From assembly GCA_024233085.1 (NCBI GenBank), contig JACKQC010000008.1, positions 142,313-206,312 on the forward strand: a stretch of 64,000 bases of DNA. The letters are read 5' to 3'. The translations under genes were made by a program, and so were the position numbers. Position 1 is the first letter of the stretch, and each line of letters opens with the position of its first letter. Under the pieces are notes generated by a model. That model did no database searches and was not told where the DNA came from. It saw only the letters and a list, made by a program, of their open reading frames with translations. Positions 56,742 to 64,000 of this stretch are shown piece after piece. The stretch comes from Akkermansiaceae bacterium. Its GTDB lineage: Bacteria > Verrucomicrobiota > Verrucomicrobiia > Verrucomicrobiales > DEV007.

Positions 56742-57956
56742 ATGAGAAAAACCCTGATCGTCGGTGCCGGTGGCGTGGGCAATGTGGTGGTCCACAAATG
56801 CGCGCAGGATGCCGAGACCTTCGGGGAGATCTGGCTGGCGAGCCGGACGCTGTCGCGCTGCGACGCGATCGCCGCGGACGTGAAGGCGAACACCGGCGTC
56901 GAGATCCGGACGGTCGAACTCGACGCCGACGACGTGGCGGCCACGGTGAAACTGCTCCGCGAAATCCAGCCCGGGATCCTGCTGAACATCGCGCTGCCCT
57001 ACCAGGATCTCTCGCTGATGGACGCCTGCCTCGAGGCCGGCGTTCACTACCTCGACACGGCGAACTACGAGCCGCCGGACACGCCGAAGTTCGAGTACAA
57101 GTGGCAGTGGGCCTACCGCGAGAGATTTGAAAAGGCCGGGCTGATGGCCATACTCGGCTCCGGCTTCGACCCCGGCACCACGAATGTCTTCTGCGCCCAC
57201 GCTCTGAAACACTGGTTCGACGAGGTGCACTACGTCGACATCCTCGACGCCAACGCCGGCGACCACGGCCTGCCCTTCGCGACGAACTTCAACCCCGAGA
57301 TCAACCTGCGGGAGATCACCCAGCGCGGGCGCTACTGGGAAGGCGAGTGGAAGGAGACCGAGCCGCTCGCCGTTTCGCACGATTTCGACTTTCCCGATCC
57401 CGACATCGGGACGCGCCGGATTTACCTCCTTTTCCACGAGGAACTGGAGAGTCTCGCTCAAAATCTGCCGGGTCTGAAGCGCATCCGGTTCTGGATGACA
57501 TTTTCCGAGAAATACATCGCCCACCTGCGGGTGCTGGAGAATGTCGGGATGACCTCGATCGAGCCGGTGGATTTTGAGGGGCGACCGATAATTCCTTTGC
57601 AATTCCTGAAAAAAATATTACCTGATCCGGCGAGTCTCGGTCCGCTCACCAAGGGCAAAACCTGCATCGGCTGTATGATCCAGGGACGCCTGAAAAATTC
57701 CGAACGAATCGCGACCAAATTCGTCTACAACATTTGCGACCATCAAGCGTGCTACCGTGAAGTGAAAAGCCAAGCCATCAGCTATACCGCCGGCGTGCCG
57801 GCGATGATCGGCGCACGCCAAGTGATCCTCGGGAAGTGGCTCCGCCCCGGGGTATGGAATCTGGAGCAGCTCGACCCCGATCCCTTCATGGACGATCTCA
57901 ATGCATGGGGCCTCCCATGGCACGTCCTTGAAGTGGATCAATCGTTGTTACCGTAG
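56742..57956 (+). CDS. Carboxynorspermidine synthase (saccharopine dehydrogenase family)
   Basis: A 404-residue NAD(P)H-dependent enzyme that condenses aspartate semialdehyde with a diamine or triamine to make carboxy(nor)spermidine in the alternative bacterial spermidine pathway. The Rossmann start is LIVGAGGVGNVVVHKCAQ. The family segments DTANYEPPDTPKFEYKWQWAY, ILGSGFDPGTTNVFCAHA, DANAGDHGLPFATNFNPEINLREI and the C-terminal GVPAMIGARQVILGKWLRPGVWNLEQLDPDPFMDDL are typical of carboxynorspermidine synthase rather than of lysine-forming saccharopine dehydrogenase. It is followed on the same strand by the matching decarboxylase, confirming the assignment. ATG 56742 begins MRKTLIVGAG. Confidence 0.92.
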   Translation: MRKTLIVGAGGVGNVVVHKCAQDAETFGEIWLASRTLSRCDAIAADVKANTGVEIRTVELDADDVAATVKLLREIQPGILLNIALPYQDLSLMDACLEAGVHYLDTANYEPPDTPKFEYKWQWAYRERFEKAGLMAILGSGFDPGTTNVFCAHALKHWFDEVHYVDILDANAGDHGLPFATNFNPEINLREITQRGRYWEGEWKETEPLAVSHDFDFPDPDIGTRRIYLLFHEELESLAQNLPGLKRIRFWMTFSEKYIAHLRVLENVGMTSIEPVDFEGRPIIPLQFLKKILPDPASLGPLTKGKTCIGCMIQGRLKNSERIATKFVYNICDHQACYREVKSQAISYTAGVPAMIGARQVILGKWLRPGVWNLEQLDPDPFMDDLNAWGLPWHVLEVDQSLLP

Positions 57957-58211
57957 GCGCGGCGGCCGCTCTTCGCGGAACGCTCGCGCCGGATCCGTCC
58001 GAATCCACCGGTTCGTCGCCTCCCCGGTTTCATCCGCGGCGACACATCGCTCCGGGGGCTCTTCGGGATCTGTCAGCCGCCTGTCATGGCCTCTGTCCGC
58101 CCGTTTGCGGCAGGGGACCCAGTTTTTCCCAGGCAAATCCGGGATGGGGCCGCGCCGTGTCCCGGGCTTACCAAAACTGTAACGACAATCTTCAGAGCAT
58201 TCCATACCGCC

Positions 58212-59456
58212 ATGAGCAACACCACCGTTCTCGAACGTCCCAAAAACACCGTTCCCATCGTCGATATCTCGGTTTCCGCCAAAGACCTGCCGGTGACCGA
58301 TCCCATGCCGCTGTCCGAGGCTTTCGCCGCCAGCGGCCTGGCCACCCCCAGCTATGTGCTGGATCACCGCGCCTTCCACCACAACGGCCGCATCCTGGCC
58401 GATGTGCAGAACCGCACCGGGGCGAAGATCCTCCTCGCGCAAAAGGCCTTCGCCTGCTTCCACCTCTACCCGACCCTGCGCAACTACCTCGCCGGCACCA
58501 CCGCCAGCGGCCTGTGGGAGGCGAAACTCGCGGCCGAGGAATTCGGCGGCGAAGTCCACGTCTTCTCCCCGGCCTACAAGCCGCACGAGATCCCGGAGCT
58601 GCTCCGCATTTCCGATCACCTCGTCTTCAACTCGCTCAGCCAGTGGGAGCGCTACAAATTGGAGGTCCTCGCCTCCGATCGTCCCGTCTCCGTCGGCCTG
58701 CGCATCAATCCCGAATACGCCGAGGCCGTCGCCGAGATCTACAATCCCTGCGCGCCCGGTTCCCGGTTCGGCGTGCTCGTCGACCAGCTCGAGGGCGCCG
58801 ACCTCACCGGCATCGACGGCCTGCACTTCCACACCCTCTGCGAGCAGGGCGCCGAGGCGCTCCAGCGCACCCTGGAAGTCGTCATCGCCAAGTTCGACAA
58901 ATACCTCCGGCAGATGCGCTGGCTGAACTTCGGCGGCGGCCACCTCATCACCTCGCCCGGCTACGACGTGGAGCTGCTCGTCCGCCTCATCCGCGAGATC
59001 CAGGACCGCTATCCCCAGCTCGATATCTACCTCGAGCCCGGCGAAGCCATCGCCAGCGGCGGCGGCGTGCTGGTCGGCAGCGTCATCGACATCGTGGAGA
59101 ACGGCATGAAGATCGCCGTGCTCGACGTGTCCGCCACCGCCCACATGCCCGACGTTCTGGAGATGCCCTACCGTCCCCGCGTGCAGGGCGGCGGAATGCC
59201 CGGCGAAAAGGCCCACACCTACCGCTTCGGCGGCCCGACCTGCCTCAGCGGCGACGTCATCGGCGACTACAGCTTCGACGAACCGCTCCGGATCGGCGAC
59301 CAGATCGTCTTCCGCGACATGGCCCACTACACCGTCGTGAAAAACACCACCTTCAACGGCATCCCGCTCCCCAGCCTCAGCGTTTACCACGAGAGCGGCG
59401 AGATCGAGCTGATCAAGGAGTTCGATTATTCGCACTTCAAGTCACGACTCGGTTGA
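58212..59456 (+). CDS. nspC: Carboxynorspermidine decarboxylase
   Basis: A 414-residue fold-type III PLP enzyme that decarboxylates carboxynorspermidine or carboxyspermidine, the last step to (nor)spermidine. The PLP Lys lies in ILLAQKAFACF (about residue 78). TTASGLWEAKLA, HFHTLCEQGAEAL, LNFGGGHLITSPGYD and EPGEAIASGGGVLVGSV are the usual motifs, and GGPTCLSGDVIGDY holds the active-site Cys-Asp pair. Length and motif order fit NspC rather than diaminopimelate decarboxylase. ATG 58212 follows the synthase gene by 255 nt, so each may have its own promoter. Confidence 0.93.
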   Translation: MSNTTVLERPKNTVPIVDISVSAKDLPVTDPMPLSEAFAASGLATPSYVLDHRAFHHNGRILADVQNRTGAKILLAQKAFACFHLYPTLRNYLAGTTASGLWEAKLAAEEFGGEVHVFSPAYKPHEIPELLRISDHLVFNSLSQWERYKLEVLASDRPVSVGLRINPEYAEAVAEIYNPCAPGSRFGVLVDQLEGADLTGIDGLHFHTLCEQGAEALQRTLEVVIAKFDKYLRQMRWLNFGGGHLITSPGYDVELLVRLIREIQDRYPQLDIYLEPGEAIASGGGVLVGSVIDIVENGMKIAVLDVSATAHMPDVLEMPYRPRVQGGGMPGEKAHTYRFGGPTCLSGDVIGDYSFDEPLRIGDQIVFRDMAHYTVVKNTTFNGIPLPSLSVYHESGEIELIKEFDYSHFKSRLG

Positions 59457-59485
59457 CGCGGACCCATTCCTGAGTAGAAAGAAGC

Positions 59486-59528
59486 GGCGCGGCCGTCCCT
59501 CCCCGGGCGGTCGCGCCGTTCGTCTTTT
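59486..59528 (+). terminator. Terminator-like hairpin between nspC and rpmI
   Basis: A long stem, GGCGCGGCCGTCC pairing with GGGCGGTCGCGCC with one internal mismatch (59486-59517), followed by GTTCGTCTTTTCG. It is either the nspC terminator or an attenuator in the leader of the rpmI-rplT genes. Confidence 0.5.
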
Positions 59529-59594
59529 CGAATCCCGCCCCGGAGGCCGAAAAGACTTGCACCCCATTGAAAACCGAATACTTTCCGCCCCGCT

Positions 59595-59810
59595 ATGGCC
59601 CGAACAGGAGGTAAAGCTAAAACCCGCAAAGCAGTCGCCAAACGATTCAAGGTGACTGGCAGCGGACGTATTGTGCGTCGTCGTCAGGGCAAACGCCACC
59701 TGGCGCGCCGCAAAAATTCCAAGCGCCTCCGTCGCCTGAGCCAGGGCGCCCTGGTTTCGCCCGCGGACGAAGCCAACCTGAAGGAAAATTTGCCCTTCCA
59801 CAGCAAGTAA
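59595..59810 (+). CDS. rpmI: 50S ribosomal protein L35
   Basis: A 71-residue basic ribosomal protein. KAKTRKAVAKRFKVTGSGRIVRRRQGKRHLARRK matches the L35 pattern (K-T-R-K.. KRF..TG.GK..R...G..H), with an acidic-to-neutral tail. It sits 172 nt ahead of rplT and in the usual order rpmI-rplT-pheS. infC, which commonly precedes rpmI, is not upstream here; nspC is. Start ATG 59595 is clear. Confidence 0.96.
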   Translation: MARTGGKAKTRKAVAKRFKVTGSGRIVRRRQGKRHLARRKNSKRLRRLSQGALVSPADEANLKENLPFHSK

Positions 59811-59982
59811 CACCGCTGAACGAAGGGACCCCGCGGACCGCGACACCGGTCCACGATCGCAGCCGGCTGGCGCCGCGGCGAGTTTCGCGAAAAAACGACG
59901 AAAACGCCCACCGACGCCTGATCGAACAGGTGAACCGGCGGATCGACCCGAAAACAACAGCCTGTTCGGAGGATAGCAGTCA

Positions 59983-60357
59983 ATGCCACGTGCCACCAAC
60001 TCACCCGCCAGTCGCAAGCGCCGCAAGCGCTGGCTCGCCAAAGCGAAGGGATTCCGCGGCGCCCGTTCCAAGCTCTACCGCTACGCCAAGGACGCCGTCT
60101 TCAAGGCCCAGACCTGGGCCTATCGCGACCGCAAGACCCGCAAGCGCAACTTCCGCCGTCTCTGGATCCAGCGCATCAGCGCCGGCGTCCGCGAGCGTGG
60201 CCTGACCTACTCCCGCTTCATCGAGGGCCTCGCCGCCGCCGAAGTCGAGCTGGACCGCAAAGTCCTCGCCGACCTCGCCGTCAACGATCCCGCCGCCTTC
60301 GGCGCCATCGTCGACCAAGCCAAGGCCGCCCTCGAGAAAAAAGCGCAGTCCGCCTGA
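59983..60357 (+). CDS. rplT: 50S ribosomal protein L20
   Basis: A 124-residue ribosomal protein that binds 23S rRNA and is essential for early 50S assembly. The characteristic RKRRKRWLAKAKGFRGARSKLYRYAKDAVFKAQTWAYRDRKTRKRNFRRLWIQRISAGVRERGLTYS pattern runs through the whole protein, shown here only in part as WLAKAKGFRG and RLWIQRISAG. In many bacteria L20 represses its own operon through the mRNA leader; the 172-nt gap before it is GC-rich and could fold, but no specific L20-binding structure was identified. Start ATG 59983. Confidence 0.96.
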   Translation: MPRATNSPASRKRRKRWLAKAKGFRGARSKLYRYAKDAVFKAQTWAYRDRKTRKRNFRRLWIQRISAGVRERGLTYSRFIEGLAAAEVELDRKVLADLAVNDPAAFGAIVDQAKAALEKKAQSA

Positions 60358-60624
60358 GGCCGGCGAACGCGGCGAGGCGTAGCACGGGTTTTCAAACCCG
60401 TGAGCGTCGGACCGCCCCTGAGAGCGCCACGGCGTGCCCGGAACCACGGATTTCACGGATGGCACGGATTCGAGGGGTGTCGCCGGGGGGCTGATCCTTT
60501 TTTGACAGGATTGACAAGACTTCGGAAGATTCCTTCGAATCGCCAATGATCGACCCGACGAATCATTCGAAAAAATCCCCAAAAAAATCCCGTTAATCCT
60601 GTCAAAAAAAGCCTTTCGCCCGCC
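60358..60624. other. Intergenic region with dispersed repeats, no gene seen
   Basis: A 267-nt gap between rplT and pheS. It contains the GAACCACGGATTTCACGGATGGCACGGAT repeat (60441-60469, in two halves GAACCACGGATTTC and ACGGATGGCACGGAT) and two copies, in opposite orientation, of the TGTCAATCCTGTCNAAAAAA-type repeat (60497-60517 and 60592-60609). No coding sequence. Confidence 0.5.
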
Positions 60625-61641
<1,017 letters not shown>

Positions 61642-61806
61642 GGCGGTCCGATGTGGCACAACGCCGGCGCGAGGCCGGTGGGGACGCCCGGCAGGGGCGG
61701 CTGGCCCAGCCGTCCGCCATGGACGATCCTCGCACGCCTCGGCGAGGCGTCCCTGCCCGCCTTCATCGATTCCTGTTCATTTTCGGTCCAAACGCATCGG
61801 CGAAAG

Positions 61807-63087
61807 TCAGCGCTTCGCTCCGCCCCGTCCGGACGTCCGGCGGCGGAACGGTTTCCTTCGCGAATTCGAAGCCCCGTTGAATCGGCCGGCTTTCCCTCCG
61901 CCGGCACTCCCTTCTCCCCGCGAAGGCCGGGCCGGAGTCTCCGCCCGGTCGGATTCGTTCATCGCGTAGCCCGCGATTTCCGAAACCGGGATGGAGCGGT
62001 TGAGCAGGCGCTCGATTTCCCGCAGCAGCGGCCGTTCGTCGGCGCTGACCAGCGAATAGGCGGCGCCGGTTTCCCCGGCGCGGCCGGTCCGGCCGATGCG
62101 ATGGACATAGTCCTCCGGGACGTTTGGCAGGTCGTAGTTCACCACGTGCGGCAGGCGGTTGATGTCGAGCCCGCGGGAGGCCACATCCGTCGCGGCGAGG
62201 ACACGCACCCGCCCCGATTTGAAATCGGAGAGCGCGCGCGTTCGGGCGTTCTGGCTCTTGTTGCCGTGGATGGCGTCGGCGGAGATGCCGTCGTTTTTCA
62301 GTTGCCTGGCGAGCCGGTTGGCGCCGTGCTTGGTCCGCGTGAAGACCAGCACCTGGTTCCAGCCACCCTCGCGGATGAGGTGGGCGAGCAGGGAGCGTTT
62401 GTCGGCCTTTGCCACCGGATGCACCGTCTGGCTCACGCCCTCGGCGGCGGTGTTCCGGCGCGCCACCTCGACGAGGACCGGGTCCCGCAGGATTCCGTCG
62501 GCCAGTTCCTTGATCGCCGGCGAGTAAGTCGCCGAAAAGAGCAGGTTCTGGCGCCGTGCCGGGAGCCGTTTCATGACTCGGCGGATGTCGTGGATGAAGC
62601 CCATGTCGAGCATCCGGTCCGCCTCGTCGAGCACGAGGATTTCGATCCGGGAAAGATCGACCGTGCCCTGGCCGGCGTGGTCAAGCAGCCGGCCCGGCGT
62701 GGCGATGACGATGTCGATCCCGCGGCGGAACTGGTCGAACTGCGGGCGCATGCCGACGCCGCCAAAGATGACGGCGGAACGGAGGTCGAGCCCCCGCCCG
62801 TAGGTCGCGACGCTGTCGGCGACCTGCGCCGCCAGTTCCCTCGTCGGGGTGAGCACCAGCGCCCGAGGCACGCGCCGGCCGTGCGGCATCGAATCGGCGA
62901 GCCGCTCGAGCAGCGGCAGCGTGAAAGCCGCCGTCTTGCCGGTGCCGGTCTGCGAACCTCCCAAGAGGTCGCGACCCCGCAGGATTGGCGGTATCGCCCG
63001 CGCCTGGATCGGAGTGGGTTGTGCGTAGCCTTTGGCGGCCACGGCTTTGAGGAGTTCGGCTCGAAGGCCGAGGTCGGTAAATGACAT
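61807..63087 (-). CDS. DEAD-box RNA helicase, RhlE type
   Basis: A 426-residue ATP-dependent RNA helicase. Motifs in order: Q motif (GYAQPTPIQARAIP), I (SQTGTGKT), Ia (PTRELAAQV), II (DEAD in LVLDEADRMLDMGF), III (SATYS), IV (LVFTRTKHGANRLA), V (ATDVASRGLDI) and VI (HRIGRTGRAG). The C-terminal 50 residues are Arg/Gly/Ser-rich (GGGKAGRFNGASNSRRKPFRRRTSGRGGAKR), a common RNA-binding tail in RhlE-like helicases. ATG 63087 begins MSFTDLGL, the standard start. It is probably involved in ribosome assembly or RNA turnover. Confidence 0.93.
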   Translation of the reverse strand: MSFTDLGLRAELLKAVAAKGYAQPTPIQARAIPPILRGRDLLGGSQTGTGKTAAFTLPLLERLADSMPHGRRVPRALVLTPTRELAAQVADSVATYGRGLDLRSAVIFGGVGMRPQFDQFRRGIDIVIATPGRLLDHAGQGTVDLSRIEILVLDEADRMLDMGFIHDIRRVMKRLPARRQNLLFSATYSPAIKELADGILRDPVLVEVARRNTAAEGVSQTVHPVAKADKRSLLAHLIREGGWNQVLVFTRTKHGANRLARQLKNDGISADAIHGNKSQNARTRALSDFKSGRVRVLAATDVASRGLDINRLPHVVNYDLPNVPEDYVHRIGRTGRAGETGAAYSLVSADERPLLREIERLLNRSIPVSEIAGYAMNESDRAETPARPSRGEGSAGGGKAGRFNGASNSRRKPFRRRTSGRGGAKR

Positions 63088-63337
63088 ATGCGTTTTCTGT
63101 TTTTCTTGAATTGAATCCGGCGAGGAACCGTTCCCGTGGCGCGCGGTCCCCCTGGCTCCTTGTCGCGGGCCAAGTCAACAGGCCGGGGCGGCGGAGCGGG
63201 AAACGTCAGGCACGCCGGGTGAGGGCGTCGGTCGGTTCGTCCAGTGGGTTCACGGGATGACACTGAAGAGTCGTCAATCCCTTCCCCCGATCGTGGGTGT
63301 TTGGCGCGCGGTGGACCGGTGAGCGCCCGAGCTTCCG
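63088..63337. other. Intergenic region, no gene seen
   Basis: A 250-nt gap upstream of the helicase gene and downstream of a small membrane protein gene, both on the minus strand. It holds the helicase promoter region; no clear hairpin or coding sequence. Confidence 0.35.
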
Positions 63338-63568
63338 TCAGGATGACGTAGGCGTGACACGCAGAGAAAAGACGCGAATGCCTCCCGTGTCAAATGATCG
63401 TATATCGATCCGGGGCAAAAACCACCAGGCGATCGCGCCCACGACAGCCATCCCCGTTCCGCCGATAAGAAGCCGGAAAAACGCCCGTTTACGAAGATTG
63501 CCGGTGTCGGCGGCGAGAAGCGCATCCATGCCCGCAAAATCATTCGGTTTTCGGTTCTTCGAATCCAT
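63338..63568 (-). CDS. Hypothetical small single-pass membrane protein
   Basis: A 76-residue protein with a polar N-terminal part (MDSKNRKPNDFAGMDALLAADTGNLRKRAFFR), one transmembrane helix (LLIGGTGMAVVGAIAWWFL) and a short outside tail. No family was recognised, although short proteins with a TGNLRKR-type juxtamembrane stretch could be anti-sigma or secretion accessory proteins. ATG 63568 is preferred over a start at 63604. It is divergent from the repeat array frame at 63615. Confidence 0.5.
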   Translation of the reverse strand: MDSKNRKPNDFAGMDALLAADTGNLRKRAFFRLLIGGTGMAVVGAIAWWFLPRIDIRSFDTGGIRVFSLRVTPTSS

Positions 63569-63614
63569 AACGGACTGATTCTTCGCCGGAAAAGCGGAGA
63601 ACAAAAAGGGAAAA

Positions 63615-64000
63615 ATGTCGCCGATCCGCCTCTTGGTCGCTTTCTGCCTTTCCCGTGTCGTTTCCCGCGGGGAAAACGCGTTTTCCTGGGAAGCTGACGC
63701 CGAGGTCGGTGTCGCCTCCGGCGCCCTTCATCTCTCCAGTGCCATCCCCGATGTCGGGAACGTCGCCATTCACGTGTCGAACGCCGCCCCCCATGGGGAA
63801 TGCCGCGCCACCGATGCCGCGGTCGTCACCACCGACGTTGCGGACGTCGCCATCGACGTTGCGGACGTCGCCACCGACGTTGCGGACGTCACCACCGATG
63901 TCGCGGACGTCACCACCGATGTCGCGGACGTCGCCACCGACGTTGCGGACGTCGCCACCGATGTTGCGGACGTCGCCACCGATGTTGCGGACGTCGCCGC
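63615..64000 (+). other. Open reading frame running into a 21-bp tandem array (runs off the window)
   Basis: From an ATG at 63615, preceded by AAAGGGAAAA, which could serve as a ribosome-binding site, the frame stays open to the window end. After about 70 residues (SAIPDVGNVAIHVSNAAP and other non-repetitive sequence) it enters perfect heptads VATDVAD. The reverse strand is also open over the array (as SATSVAT). The SAIPDVGNVA..HVSNAAP segment resembles TPDVGNAARHVSDAVP of the 18-kb array. Whether it is a protein is undecided. Confidence 0.4.
63825..64000. repeat. 21-bp tandem repeat array (GTCGCCACCGA(C/T)GTTGCGGAC), at least 8 units
   Basis: Eight full units and a partial ninth with very few substitutions (GCC/ACC/ATC variants at codons 2 and 3), continuing past the window. 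The unit length of exactly seven codons keeps all frames open. Confidence 0.92.

Noticed and set aside
61735..61751. ACGCCTC-GGC-GAGGCGT hairpin between pheS and the helicase gene as a terminator
   Set aside because: It lacks a T-tract and belongs to a string of GC-rich repeats in that gap; kept only as a possible repeat.
63825..64000. The 21-bp array, the 7-bp array at 24828 and the 18-kb array as CRISPR arrays
   Set aside because: There are no unique spacers between repeats and no cas genes nearby; these are simple tandem repeats.

Overview
The window is GC-rich, densely coded DNA that most resembles Verrucomicrobiota (PVC superphylum). This is inferred from gene content: a Pirellula/Verrucomicrobium-type heme-binding propeller protein, SHD1 domains attached to cytochromes and cyclase-like repeats, planctomycete-type c cytochromes, a sulfatase, a Bacteroidetes/Chlamydiae-like succinate dehydrogenase and the carboxynorspermidine route to spermidine. 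There is one tRNA (Thr, anticodon CGU), and no rRNA, CRISPR array or transposase gene was seen.

Layout. 1-3.4 kb: sdhC and the start of sdhA, an esterase and a small lipoprotein. 3.5-6.3 kb: tRNA-Thr followed by a more AT-rich block with a Fic protein and two hypothetical genes. 6.5-10 kb: rpmE, prfA, a Uma2 nuclease and corA. 10-17 kb: heme proteins, an NsrR-like regulator divergent from a diheme cytochrome, a desaturase, and a sugar-acid pair (UxaA-type dehydratase and FAH-family hydrolase). 18.0-24.4 kb: a decaying type I restriction locus (truncated hsdM, frameshifted hsdS, hsdR reduced to its nuclease domain and joined to a DUF559 domain). An intact HEPN/Abi gene and an AAA-DUF4435 (PARIS-like) gene lie inside this operon. 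24.9-29.7 kb: SulP transporter and SNF2 helicase. 29.7-33.3 kb: four exported or signalling proteins, two with SHD1 domains. 33.4-38.7 kb: cupin, aldehyde dehydrogenase, transaldolase, threonine-synthase-like and 2-hydroxyacid dehydrogenase genes. 38.9-45 kb: an electron-transfer operon (PQQ-type propeller, NuoE-NuoF-ferredoxin fusion, ferredoxin-GltD-like flavoprotein). 46.2-50.9 kb: one 1541-residue sulfatase-propeller-HEAT-cytochrome fusion. 51-59.5 kb: STAND ATPase, xylulokinase, GH99-like protein and carboxynorspermidine synthase/decarboxylase. 59.6-63.6 kb: rpmI-rplT-pheS and an RhlE-type helicase. The window ends inside a 21-bp tandem array.

The clearest unexplained structure is a repeat built from a 19-bp inverted-repeat unit, GACCCAAC-(AGG or CCT)-GTTGGGTC, used in pairs or triplets of mixed orientation. 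It occurs at ten loci, mostly between genes, but it also enters or overlaps reading frames. A second element, 78 bp long, is inserted three times in frame in the truncated hsdM. The best candidate for a new system is the restriction-operon remnant at 18.5-24.4 kb. Its core methylase and motor functions look lost, while two abortive-infection-type genes remain open and translationally coupled to it.
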